Below are positions 1-7,195 of a stretch of DNA of 11,601 nt, piece after piece. The number at the start of each line of letters is the position of its first letter. Within the stretch, counting starts at the first letter, position 1. The notes beneath the pieces are model-generated. The model ran no database searches, was not told the origin of the DNA, and saw nothing but the letters and a program-made list of their open reading frames with translations. Both the position numbers and the translations under genes were made by a program. Source of the stretch: an uncultured Lysobacteraceae bacterium (GTDB lineage: Bacteria > Pseudomonadota > Gammaproteobacteria > Xanthomonadales > Rhodanobacteraceae); the NCBI GenBank assembly GCA_946482585.1, contig CAMLSI010000128.1, positions 1-11,601 on the forward strand, read 5' to 3'.

Positions 1-5
1 GCGGT

Positions 6-34
6 TTGACTAACCGGGTGGCGCCCGCTAGCGT
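6..34 (+). promoter_or_regulatory. Candidate sigma70 promoter upstream of adk
   Basis: TTGACT at 6-11 (5 of 6 matches to the -35 consensus) is followed after exactly 17 bp by TAGCGT at 29-34 (3 of 6, but keeping the important first T, the A and the last T). A transcript would start near 41, giving a leader of about 50 nt to the adk start. The call rests on spacing and the good -35 only; the -10 is weak. Confidence 0.35.
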
Positions 35-93
35 TCGCGCCAGAGTCTAACCTAGGCCCGGTCCGTCGCGGCCTCTCCAGGAACCATCCATCC

Positions 94-666
94 ATGCGTA
101 TCGTGCTACTCGGGGCGCCCGGTTCGGGCAAGGGCACCCAGGCGAGTGAGTTGAAGAAGGAACTCAACATTCCGCACATTTCCACCGGCGACTTGCTGCG
201 TGCCGCAGTCAAGGCCGGTACGCCGCTGGGCCTCAAGGCCAAGGCGGTGATGGACGCGGGCCAGCTCGTGTCGGACGACATCGTGCTCGGCATGCTCGAA
301 GAACGGCTCTCCCAGCCGGATGCGCGCGCCGGCTTCATCCTCGACGGTTATCCGCGCAACCTCGCCCAGTGCGAAGCGCTGGAAAAACTGCTCGACCGCC
401 TGCAGCAGCCGGTCGACGTCGCCTTGCAGCTCGTGGTGCCGAGCGAACTGATCGTCGAGCGCCTCGCGGGTCGTGCCGCGGCCGAGAACCGCAAGGACGA
501 CACGCCGGAAACCGTGCGCGAGCGGCTGCGCGTCTATGCCGAGCAGACCGCGCCCGTTGCCGGCTTCTATGAACGCAAGGGCCGACTCACCGTGCTCGAC
601 GGCGTCGGCGAGTTGCGCGACGTGTATCAGCGCATCCTTTCGGCGCTGCCGCGGCGCGCGGCGTAA
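94..666 (+). CDS. adk: Adenylate kinase, short-LID form
   Basis: Cytosolic enzyme that interconverts ATP + AMP and 2 ADP and so balances the adenylate pool. The 190-aa product has the P-loop GAPGSGKGT at residues 7-15, the AMP-side STGDLLR segment at 30-36, the DGYPR motif at 84-88 and the DDTPETVRERL helix after the lid. The lid itself is only a short loop around residues 127-135, without the roughly 27-residue insert, zinc-type Cys motif or QRKDD context of long adenylate kinases such as that of E. coli. This matches the short (about 187 aa) form I know from Xanthomonas. The ATG at 94 is preceded by AGGA at 79-82, a somewhat distant ribosome site. It is the first gene of a same-strand run ending at 4657. 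Identification is secure; the lineage hint is inference. Confidence 0.97.
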   Translation: MRIVLLGAPGSGKGTQASELKKELNIPHISTGDLLRAAVKAGTPLGLKAKAVMDAGQLVSDDIVLGMLEERLSQPDARAGFILDGYPRNLAQCEALEKLLDRLQQPVDVALQLVVPSELIVERLAGRAAAENRKDDTPETVRERLRVYAEQTAPVAGFYERKGRLTVLDGVGELRDVYQRILSALPRRAA

Positions 667-751
667 TCAGTTTCGCGTCGATGCGTCCGTCGTCGCAGTC
701 GGATCCGGCTGCGGCGGGCGGCGTGGCTTCCGCGGGCGTTTCGGACTAGCA

Positions 752-1297
752 ATGCCTTCACTGCCGGCGATTCTTCGCGACATCCTGCTCCTGCGGCGCG
801 GTCCGCAGGATTTGCCGTACTCGCCGATCCTGCTGGTCGTCGCGGGGCTCGCGAGTCTGTTCGTTTCTTACTGGGCGACGGCGTTGCTGCTGCCGCAGCA
901 GTCGGATCTGCTGCCGCGTGTCGTCGCAGCACTGCTGCTGCATCTCGGATTCCTCTATCTGCTTCTCAACGCGCTGCAGAAGCGCGCGCGTTTCGTGCAG
1001 ACCGCGTTCGCGAGCCTGCTCGTAGACGTGCTGTTCACCGCGGTAGTGCTGCCGCTGCTGCCGGTCTTCGAGCCGCTGAGTCGGCGCGGGGCGACGCCGG
1101 ACAGCGTCACGGCGGCCGCGGCTTTCGCGTCCCTGCTGTTCCTCGCCTTCGGTATCTGGCGCATCGTCGTCGATGCGCACATCGTGCGCCAGGCGCTCGA
1201 CATCCGTCTGCTGCCGGCGCTGCTCATCAACGTGGCCCTCGTGTTCGCGAGCCAGATCGTGCTCGGCGCGCTGTTCGGCGTCGCGGAAGGAAACTGA
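752..1297 (+). CDS. Five-span inner-membrane protein of unknown function
   Basis: I do not recognise this 181-aa protein. It has a short charged N-terminus (LRRGPQD around residues 14-20), then five hydrophobic segments at about 21-47, 53-74, 82-105, 118-140 and 151-174, with a charged QKRAR patch at 76-80 between the second and third. There is no signal peptide or catalytic motif that I can see. The number of spans resembles Yip1-type proteins, but I see no decisive motif. The ATG at 752 is the first usable start in the frame, with a weak GGA at 743-745. The stop at 1295-1297 lies one base before the mpl start, so the two are very probably translated together. The position between adk and mpl suggests, without proving, a role linked to the cell envelope. 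Confidence 0.8.
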   Translation: MPSLPAILRDILLLRRGPQDLPYSPILLVVAGLASLFVSYWATALLLPQQSDLLPRVVAALLLHLGFLYLLLNALQKRARFVQTAFASLLVDVLFTAVVLPLLPVFEPLSRRGATPDSVTAAAAFASLLFLAFGIWRIVVDAHIVRQALDIRLLPALLINVALVFASQIVLGALFGVAEGN

Positions 1298-1298
1298 C

Positions 1299-2666
1299 AT
1301 GCGGCTGCACATCCTCGGCATCTGCGGCACCTTCATGGGCGGCGTCGCGGCGCTCGCGCGCGAACTCGGCCATGTCGTCGAAGGTTCGGACCAGAACGTC
1401 TATCCGCCGATGAGCACGCAGCTCGAACAGCTGGGCATCACGCTCAAGGCTGGCTATCAGGCCGCGCATCTCGAGCCGGCGCCCGACCTCGTCATCGTCG
1501 GAAACGCGCTGTCGCGCGGCAACGCGGCCGTGGAGCACATGCTCGATGCCGGATTGCAGTACGTGTCCGGCCCGCAATGGTTGGGCGAGCAAGTGCTGCG
1601 TTCCCGGCAGGTGTTCGCCGTCGCCGGCACGCACGGCAAGACCACGACCACGGCAATGCTCGCCTGGATACTCCACGCCTGCGGACGCGAACCGGGCTTT
1701 CTCGTCGGCGGCGTACCGCAGAATTTCGAGGTTTCGGCGCGGCTCGGACGTGGCGACGCGTTCGTGATCGAAGCCGACGAATACGACACGGCGTTCTTCG
1801 ACAAGCGTTCGAAGTTCGTGCATTACCGGCCGCGCATCGCGATCCTCAACAACCTCGAGTTCGATCACGCGGACATTTTTCCCGATGTTGCGGCGATACA
1901 GCGGCAATTTCATCATCTCGTGCGTACTGTGCCCGGAAACGGCCGGCTCATCGTCAACGCCGAGGACGCTCATCTTGCCGACGTGATCGCGCAAGGCTGC
2001 TGGACGCCGGTGACGCGGTTCGGCATGGACAGCGGGGATTGGCAGGCTCGGCTGACCAGCGCCGACGGCTCGGCGTTTCGCGTGCTCGTCGACGGTGTCG
2101 ATCGCGGCGAAGTGCGCTGGGACCTCATCGGCCGCCACAACGTCATGAACGCGCTGGCGGCTCTTGCCGCGGCGGATGCGGTCGGCGTCGATACGGTGGC
2201 AGCTCTGACTGCGCTGGGCGGATTTCGCAGTGCGCGACGCCGTCTCGAACGCATCGGCGAGATCGGCGGCGTGCAGGTCTACGACGACTTCGCGCATCAC
2301 CCGTCGGCCATCGCAACGACGCTCGCGGGGCTGCGGACCCGGGTCGGCGATGCGCGTATCCTCGTCGGGCTCGAACCGCGCTCCAATTCGATGCGGCAGG
2401 GCGCGCACGCGCAGGAACTCGCCCCGTCGCTGCGCGATGCCGACACGGTCGTGCTGTTGCAACGCCCCGAACTGCCGTGGGACGCCGCGCGCGTTACCGC
2501 GGCACTGAACGGACGCGGTCAGACCGCGGCCAGCGTCGACGCGCTGCTGGCTGCGCTGCTCGCGCAGGCGCGCGCGGGCGACCACGTGGTTTTCATGTCG
2601 AACGGCGGCTTCGAGAACGCCCCGCGCCGCTTCGCCGCGCAGCTGCGCGACGGTGCGGCCAGGTAG
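1299..2666 (+). CDS. mpl: UDP-N-acetylmuramate:L-alanyl-gamma-D-glutamyl-meso-diaminopimelate ligase
   Basis: Peptidoglycan-recycling Mur-family ligase. It joins the tripeptide L-Ala-gamma-D-Glu-meso-DAP recovered from murein turnover to UDP-MurNAc with ATP, in the cytosol. The 455-aa product opens with the nucleotide-sugar domain HILGICGTFMGG (residues 4-15). It then has the ATP P-loop THGKTTTT at 111-118, the EADEYD segment at 158-163, LNNLEFDHADIF at 183-194, GRHNVMNA at 278-285 and the C-terminal DDFAHHP at 329-335, followed by EPRSNSMRQG at 359-368. These together are characteristic of Mpl rather than MurC. Length is normal for the family. The ATG at 1299 has a good GGAAGG site at 1285-1290 that lies inside the end of the upstream membrane-protein gene. 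An in-frame extension back to 1173 exists but overlaps that gene and is not needed. Confidence 0.96.
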   Translation: MRLHILGICGTFMGGVAALARELGHVVEGSDQNVYPPMSTQLEQLGITLKAGYQAAHLEPAPDLVIVGNALSRGNAAVEHMLDAGLQYVSGPQWLGEQVLRSRQVFAVAGTHGKTTTTAMLAWILHACGREPGFLVGGVPQNFEVSARLGRGDAFVIEADEYDTAFFDKRSKFVHYRPRIAILNNLEFDHADIFPDVAAIQRQFHHLVRTVPGNGRLIVNAEDAHLADVIAQGCWTPVTRFGMDSGDWQARLTSADGSAFRVLVDGVDRGEVRWDLIGRHNVMNALAALAAADAVGVDTVAALTALGGFRSARRRLERIGEIGGVQVYDDFAHHPSAIATTLAGLRTRVGDARILVGLEPRSNSMRQGAHAQELAPSLRDADTVVLLQRPELPWDAARVTAALNGRGQTAASVDALLAALLAQARAGDHVVFMSNGGFENAPRRFAAQLRDGAAR

Positions 2667-2688
2667 CCCCCGGCGCAATGCATTGCCC

Positions 2689-2694
2689 TACACT
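2689..2694 (+). promoter_or_regulatory. Possible -10 element placing the transcript start at the GTG of the LON-domain gene
   Basis: TACACT at 2689-2694 matches the -10 consensus at 4 of 6 positions and ends six bases before the GTG at 2701. A transcript from it would start at about the GTG itself. No -35-like sequence is visible 16-18 bp upstream, so this is weak. Confidence 0.22.
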
Positions 2695-2700
2695 GCGGCC

Positions 2701-3291
2701 GTGAATCAGGATGATATTCCGCTGTTTCCATTGAATGCCGTGCTGTTTCCGGGCGGAGTACTGTCGCTGCGGATCTTCGAGCCGCGCTACCTCGACCTCG
2801 TGCGCGAATGCACGCGCAACAACAGCGGATTCGGCGTCTGCCTGATATTGGCCGGCCGCGAAGCGGGCGAGCCGGCAACGCCGGCGGCGGTAGGCACGCT
2901 CGCACGCATCGAAGATTTCTATTCGCTGCCCGACGGGCTGCTCGGGATCCGCGCACGCGGCAGCCGACGGTTTCGCGCGTCGAACACGCGCGTGCGCAGC
3001 AACGGTCTGGTGCACGGCCTCGTGCGCTGGTGGCCCGATGAGCCCGAAGTGCCGCTGCCGCCCGAATACGGCCTGCTCGCGATCATCCTGGAGCGGCTGC
3101 TCGAACAGGTCGGCGGCGAACACGCTCGCGCCGAACGGCGGCGGTTCGACGATGCGACTTGGGTCGGTTTCCGTCTTGCCGAACTGCTGCCCGTGGAGAC
3201 TGCCGAGCGCCAGCAATGGCTGCAGCTGACCGATCCGCTCGAGCGTCTCGACGGTCTCATGCGCTGCATGCCGCGATTTCAGGCGGGCTAG
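2701..3291 (+). CDS. Stand-alone LON substrate-binding (N-terminal) domain protein
   Basis: A 196-aa protein homologous to the N-terminal domain of Lon protease but without the ATPase and protease parts. The signature is at the N-terminus: DIPLFPLNAVLFPGG (residues 5-19) then LRIFEPRYLDLV (23-34), the conserved PLFPLN and IFEPRY motifs. The middle contains GTLARIEDF (65-73) and the end is a helical region. Stand-alone members are common in proteobacteria; their substrate is not established. The GTG at 2701 is chosen because it leads directly into PLFPLN; the alternative GTG at 2653 adds 16 unconserved residues and overlaps the mpl end. No ribosome-binding site is visible before 2701, so translation may be leaderless or coupled to mpl, which ends 34 bp upstream. 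Confidence 0.9.
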   Translation: MNQDDIPLFPLNAVLFPGGVLSLRIFEPRYLDLVRECTRNNSGFGVCLILAGREAGEPATPAAVGTLARIEDFYSLPDGLLGIRARGSRRFRASNTRVRSNGLVHGLVRWWPDEPEVPLPPEYGLLAIILERLLEQVGGEHARAERRRFDDATWVGFRLAELLPVETAERQQWLQLTDPLERLDGLMRCMPRFQAG

Positions 3292-3373
3292 TCGCAGAAA
3301 GGCTCGTGCGGCTCTTGCCGGAAGCGCGCGAGTCGCGGATGCTGGGCCGCCCTGAGACGTGATCGGACACTCC

Positions 3374-4195
3374 ATGAGCCATCTCAACGGCCGCACGCTG
3401 TTCATCACCGGCGCGTCGCGCGGCATCGGCCTGGCCATCGCCAAGCGCGCGGCGCGCGACGGCGCCAACATCGTGATTGCGGCGAAGTCGGAAGTCGCGA
3501 ACCCGAAGCTACCGGGGACGATCTACAGCGCGGCCGAGGAAATCGTAGCCGCCGGCGGCAAAGCGTTGCCGCTCAAAGTCGACGTGCGCGAAGAAGGCGA
3601 AGTGCAGGCGGCCGTGGCCAAGGCCGTCGAGCGTTTCGGCGGCATCGACATCGTCGTCAACAACGCGAGCGCGATCTGGCTGGCCGGTCTCTCCGGGACG
3701 CCGATGAAGCGCTACGACCTGATGCACCAGGTCAACGTGCGCGGCAGCTACCTCGTCACGCAGGCCTGCCTGCTCCAACTCAAGAAGTCGTTGAACCCGC
3801 ACGTGCTCATGCTGGCACCGCCATTGAACATGGCGAGCAAATGGTTCCAGCACCACACCGCCTACACCATGTCCAAGTACGGCATGAGCATGGCGGCGTT
3901 CGGTCTTGCCGCGGAACTCGCGAAAGACGGTATCGCCGTCAATGCGCTGTGGCCGCGCACGGTAATCGACACCGCTGCGCTCGCGATGCTCGGCGGCATG
4001 GCGCGTCCCGAGAATTGCCGCAAACCCGACATCATGGCGGACGCGGCGCACTGGATCTTCACGCAGCCGGCGCGCCAGCTCAGCGGCCAATTCCTGCTCG
4101 ACGAGGAAGTGCTCAAGCGCGCCGGCGTCAAGGATTTCAGCCACTATGCGGTCAGTCCCGGCAAGACCTTGCTGCCGGACTTGTTCCTCGATTGA
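3374..4195 (+). CDS. Short-chain dehydrogenase/reductase, HSDL2-like
   Basis: A 273-aa NAD(P)-dependent oxidoreductase of the SDR superfamily. The cofactor site TGASRGIG is at residues 12-19, NNAS at 96-99, the structural Asn at N121 (QVNVRGSY) and the catalytic pair YTMSK at Y164 and K168. The segments PPLNM before the Tyr, VNALWPRT at 189-196 and the C-terminal SPGKTLLPDLFLD resemble hydroxysteroid-dehydrogenase-like protein 2 (HSDL2); the SCP2 domain of the animal protein is absent. The residue in the place of the catalytic Ser is Ala148 (codon 3815-3817), in LMLAPP where HSDL2 has an ISPP. The substrate cannot be told. ATG 3374 is preferred over an in-frame GTG at 3359 because GGA precedes it at a suitable distance. 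It lies 82 bp after the LON-domain gene and 42 bp before gloA. Confidence 0.9.
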   Translation: MSHLNGRTLFITGASRGIGLAIAKRAARDGANIVIAAKSEVANPKLPGTIYSAAEEIVAAGGKALPLKVDVREEGEVQAAVAKAVERFGGIDIVVNNASAIWLAGLSGTPMKRYDLMHQVNVRGSYLVTQACLLQLKKSLNPHVLMLAPPLNMASKWFQHHTAYTMSKYGMSMAAFGLAAELAKDGIAVNALWPRTVIDTAALAMLGGMARPENCRKPDIMADAAHWIFTQPARQLSGQFLLDEEVLKRAGVKDFSHYAVSPGKTLLPDLFLD

Positions 4196-4237
4196 TCCGT
4201 CCCCATCGAGCCAGCCCCCGATAGCCGGAACACACCG

Positions 4238-4657
4238 ATGCGATACCTACATGCGATGGTGCGCGTGCGCGATCTCGATGCGAGCCTGCATTTTTTTCGT
4301 GATGCGCTCGGCCTCGTCGAAACACGGCGCAAGGACCATCCGCAAGGCCGTTTCACGCTGGTCTATCTCGGCGCGCCGGACAACCCGGAAGCCGAGGTCG
4401 AGCTGACCTACAACTACGATGACGAGGATTACGGCGGCGCACGCAACTTCGGCCATCTCGCGTTCGGCGTCGACGACATCTACGCCGCGTGCGAACGTTT
4501 GCAGCAGCACGGCGTGACGATCAATCGCCCGCCGCGCGACGGCCGCATGGCGTTCGTGCGTTCGCCCGATCACATCTCGATCGAGTTACTGCAGAACGGC
4601 GAGGCGCTGCCGCCGCGCGAGCCGTGGCTGTCGATGCCCAATGTCGGCGCGTGGTGA
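4238..4657 (+). CDS. gloA: Lactoylglutathione lyase (glyoxalase I), VOC family
   Basis: Converts the hemithioacetal of methylglyoxal and glutathione to S-lactoylglutathione, the first step of methylglyoxal detoxification in the cytosol. The 139-aa protein is one pair of VOC repeats. All four metal ligands expected from E. coli GloA are visible: His5, Glu55 (in VELTYNYD), His73 (in FGHLAF) and Glu116 (in ISIELLQ). The short length without the extra loops of yeast or human enzymes suggests the nickel/cobalt-type bacterial class, which is family-level inference. It ends with a Pro/Trp-rich tail (LPPREPWLSMPN, residues 124-135). The ATG at 4238 has GGA about nine bases upstream. It is the last gene of the plus-strand run and meets the PLP enzyme gene on - six bases after its stop. 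Confidence 0.92.
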   Translation: MRYLHAMVRVRDLDASLHFFRDALGLVETRRKDHPQGRFTLVYLGAPDNPEAEVELTYNYDDEDYGGARNFGHLAFGVDDIYAACERLQQHGVTINRPPRDGRMAFVRSPDHISIELLQNGEALPPREPWLSMPNVGAW

Positions 4658-4661
4658 CGCT

Positions 4662-4676
4662 GCTCAGCCGCTGAGC
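4662..4676. terminator. Short hairpin at the gloA / PLP-enzyme convergent junction
   Basis: GCTCAG at 4662-4667 and CTGAGC at 4671-4676 form a perfect 6-bp stem with a 3-nt loop. The hairpin starts just after the gloA stop and includes the stop codon of the opposing gene. No T-tract follows on either strand, so it is at most a weak transcription stop. Confidence 0.25.
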
Positions 4677-5785
4677 GCCTGATCGAGGTCGGCAACGAGA
4701 TCGTCGGCATGCTCCAGCCCGACCGACAGGCGCAACAGGTCCTGCGGCGATATCGGCACGGCGCCCTCGACGGAGGCCCGGTGTTCGATCAGCGTTTCGC
4801 AGCCGCCGAGGCTGGTCGCGTTGTGGATCAGCCCCAGACGGCCGGCGACCTCGAGTGCCGCTTCTCGGCCGCCTGCGACGCGGAAACTCAGCATTGCGCC
4901 GAAATCGCGCATCTGGCGTTGTGCGACGGCGTGTCCCGCATGCGAGGCGAGTCCCGGGTAGTTCACGGCGGCGACGCGCGGGTGGTCGCCGAGAAATTCG
5001 GCGATGCGTTGCGCGTTGGCGCAGTGCCAGCGCATGCGTGCCGGCAGTGAGCGCAGTCCGCGCAGCGTCATCCACGCGTTGAACGGCGCGAGCACGGCGC
5101 CGGTCACGTGACGACGATGCGCGACGCGTTCGAACAGCGCATCGCGTCGCGCGAACACGAGCGCGCCGCCCATGACGTCACTATGGCCGCCGAAATATTT
5201 CGTCGTCGAATGCATGACCACATCGGCGCCGAGTGCGAGCGGCTGCTGAAGCACCGGCGTCGCGAAGGTGTTGTCGCAGAACACGACGGCGCCATGGCGA
5301 TGCGCGCTATCGACGATGGCGGCGATGTCGGCGACCTGCAGCTGCGGATTCGACGGCGTCTCGATCCAGACTGCGCCGGCACCGGCCGCCAATGCCGCCT
5401 CGACCGCCGCGAGATCGGCGGTATCGATGCGGTGAGTGCGAATGCCGCCGCGCGGCAGGAATTCGTCGGCGAGCACGCGCAGGCCGGTGTAGCAGTCCGA
5501 TGGCATCAGCAGTGTCGTGCCGGCCGGCAACGACTCGAGCAGCGCAGTCATTGCCGCCATGCCCGAGCCGAACGCGAGCGCGGCTTCGCCGCTTTCGAGC
5601 GCGGCCAGCGCCGTCTCGAGACGGTCTTGCGTCGGATTTCCTTCGCGCACGTATTCGAAGCCGGCGATGCGTTCCCCGGCCGGGCCGTGTCGGAAGGTCG
5701 TGGCCATGTGGATCGGCGGAGCGATCGCACCGGTCTCCGCATCAGGTTCGCCGCCGGCATGGACGGCCAGGGTTTCAAAGCGCAT
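4664..5785 (-). CDS. Cys/Met-metabolism PLP-dependent enzyme (trans-sulfuration family)
   Basis: A 373-aa enzyme of the cystathionine gamma-synthase / beta-lyase / gamma-lyase family. It starts with the typical ETLAVHAG (residues 4-11), then APPIHMATTF (22-31), the cofactor-phosphate-binding YVREGNPT (45-52), FGSGMAA (72-78), the Tyr of DCYTG (97-101), CDNTFATP with Asp171, and the PLP lysine K196 in HSTTKYFGGHSD. It ends with LLRLSVGLEHADDL. The fold and cofactor site are certain; the reaction (synthase, beta-lyase, gamma-lyase or sulfhydrylase) cannot be fixed by eye. The ATG at 5785 has a strong GGAG site seven bases upstream and opens directly on the conserved N-terminus, so the longer reading frame from 5842 is rejected. 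It is divergent from argD across 165 bp, in which I see no SAM riboswitch. Confidence 0.9.
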   Translation of the reverse strand: MRFETLAVHAGGEPDAETGAIAPPIHMATTFRHGPAGERIAGFEYVREGNPTQDRLETALAALESGEAALAFGSGMAAMTALLESLPAGTTLLMPSDCYTGLRVLADEFLPRGGIRTHRIDTADLAAVEAALAAGAGAVWIETPSNPQLQVADIAAIVDSAHRHGAVVFCDNTFATPVLQQPLALGADVVMHSTTKYFGGHSDVMGGALVFARRDALFERVAHRRHVTGAVLAPFNAWMTLRGLRSLPARMRWHCANAQRIAEFLGDHPRVAAVNYPGLASHAGHAVAQRQMRDFGAMLSFRVAGGREAALEVAGRLGLIHNATSLGGCETLIEHRASVEGAVPISPQDLLRLSVGLEHADDLVADLDQALSG

Positions 5786-5950
5786 CGGGAATCTCCGATC
5801 CAGGGATCGCGAGAGTGTGCGCAGGCACATGCGAAAAGACAAAAGACCAAAGTCGAGTGGGCGGCACCATTGCGCGCGGGCTTATGCGCTAACGGATCGC
5901 CGGCCGGTCGCCCGCATAATGTCGGTTCCGGTTCCCGTACAGGTGTCGTC
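5786..5950. promoter_or_regulatory. Divergent intergenic region between the PLP enzyme and argD
   Basis: These 165 bp must hold promoters for both genes. On + the best element is CATAAT at 5915-5920 (5 of 6 to the -10 consensus), which would start transcription near 5927, about 24 nt before the argD GTG; the sequence 17 bp upstream does not resemble a -35. On - I see only T-rich patches (TTGGTC and TTGTCT, within about 5835-5855) without a matching -10. No operator palindrome or riboswitch is evident. Confidence 0.4.
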
Positions 5951-7192
5951 GTGACTTCTTCGCCCGCTTCCGCCGAATCCGCTGCGCTGCTCGCGCGTGC
6001 CGACCGCTACTACGTACCCGTCTACCAGCCGCGACGCATCGTGCTGGAGCGCGGCCAGGGTTCGCGCGTCTGGGACAGTGACGGTCGCGACTACGTCGAC
6101 TTCGGCGCGGGCATCGCGGTCAATTCCCTCGGTCATGCCGACCCGGAACTGCTGGACGCGCTGCAGACGCAAGCCGCCAGGCTGTGGCACACGAGCAATG
6201 TCTTCGTCAGCGAGCCGCCGCTGCGGCTTGCCGAAGAGCTCGTCGAGGCTTCCGGATTCGCCGAACGCGTATTCCTCTGCAACTCCGGGACGGAAGCGAA
6301 CGAGGCTGCGATCAAGCTCGTGCGCAAGTGGGCCGCGAACGCGGGCCGTCCGCCGGAGCGGCGCGTGGTCCTCACGTTCCACGGCTCATTTCATGGCCGC
6401 ACGCTCGCCGCCGTCACCGCAACCGCACAGCCGAAGTACCAGCAGGGCTACGAGCCGCTGCCGGGCGGTTTCCGCTATTGCGCCTACAACGACCTCGCCG
6501 CGGTCGACGCAGCGATGGCTGCGGGCGACGTCGCGGCAGTGATGGTCGAACCGGTACAGGGCGAAGGCGGCGTGGTGCCTGCCGCAGACGGATTTCTGGC
6601 CGGACTTCGTGCGCTTTGCTCGCGGCACGACGCGCTGCTGGTCTACGACGAGATCCAGTGCGGCATGGGGCGTAGCGGCAAGCTCTGGGCCTGGCAGAAC
6701 GACGGCATCGCGCCGGACGTGCTTTGCGTCGCGAAGGCGCTCGGGGCGGGCTTTCCGATCGGCGCGATGCTGGTCGGTGCGCGTGCGGCGCAGGTCTGGC
6801 AGTTCGGCGCTCACGGCACCACGTTCGGCGGTAATCCGCTCGCGGCGGCGGTCGCACGCGTCGCCCTGAGGCGGCTCGCGCAGCCCGAACTGCTCGCCAA
6901 CGTCGCGCGGCAGGCGGCAGCGCTGCGCCGCGGGCTCGGCGAAATTAACGACCGGTTCTCGCTGTTCGAGCAGGTGCGCGGGCGCGGGTTGATGCTCGGT
7001 GCGGTATTGAACGAGCCGTGGCGTGGCAAAGCCGGCGCCGTGCTCGATCGGGCCGCGGAAAACGGGTTGCTGCTGCTTCAGGCTGGCCCCGACGTGTTGC
7101 GGTTCGTGCCGGCGTTGAACATCGGCGACGATGACATCGCCGCCGGCCTGCAGCGCCTGGGTGCGGCGCTGCAGGCGTTCGTCGAAGCCTGA
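5951..7192 (+). CDS. argD: Acetylornithine aminotransferase (class III PLP aminotransferase)
   Basis: Probably transfers the amino group between N-acetylornithine and 2-oxoglutarate in arginine synthesis; related enzymes act on succinylornithine or N-succinyl-diaminopimelate, and these activities often overlap. The 413-aa product has the N-terminal RYYVPVYQPRRIVLERG (19-35), DFGAGIAVNSLGH (50-62), the phosphate-binding NSGTEANEAAIK (111-122), FHGSFHGRTLA (143-153), EPVQGEGG (200-207), VYDEIQCGMGRSG with Asp233, the PLP lysine K262 in CVAKALGAGFP, and HGTTFGGNPLA. These are typical of ArgD/AstC. The start is the GTG at 5951, with AGGTG at 5941-5945 as ribosome site; no ATG lies before the conserved part. 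An open frame continues upstream to 5108 but is antisense to the neighbouring gene. It stands alone on + and converges on hemL. Confidence 0.88.
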   Translation: MTSSPASAESAALLARADRYYVPVYQPRRIVLERGQGSRVWDSDGRDYVDFGAGIAVNSLGHADPELLDALQTQAARLWHTSNVFVSEPPLRLAEELVEASGFAERVFLCNSGTEANEAAIKLVRKWAANAGRPPERRVVLTFHGSFHGRTLAAVTATAQPKYQQGYEPLPGGFRYCAYNDLAAVDAAMAAGDVAAVMVEPVQGEGGVVPAADGFLAGLRALCSRHDALLVYDEIQCGMGRSGKLWAWQNDGIAPDVLCVAKALGAGFPIGAMLVGARAAQVWQFGAHGTTFGGNPLAAAVARVALRRLAQPELLANVARQAAALRRGLGEINDRFSLFEQVRGRGLMLGAVLNEPWRGKAGAVLDRAAENGLLLLQAGPDVLRFVPALNIGDDDIAAGLQRLGAALQAFVEA

Positions 7193-7195
7193 CGA

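Noticed and set aside
758..1336. A 192-aa open frame on - opposite the membrane protein gene
   Set aside because: It is Arg/Gln/Glu-rich low-complexity antisense of hydrophobic codons, with no motif. The plus-strand reading gives five clean membrane spans.
1227..2678. A 483-aa open frame on - across all of mpl
   Set aside because: It is antisense to a certain mpl gene, is rich in Arg/Ala/His/Glu as expected of a GC-rich shadow frame, and contains no recognisable motif.
5108..5950. Upstream extension of the argD frame giving a 694-aa protein
   Set aside because: The extra part is antisense to the trans-sulfuration gene and carries no domain; the GTG at 5951 has a ribosome site and opens on the conserved aminotransferase start.
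5786..5950. SAM riboswitch or Met-box ahead of the trans-sulfuration enzyme
   Set aside because: No long leader with the expected stems is visible; only a short leader and a good ribosome site.
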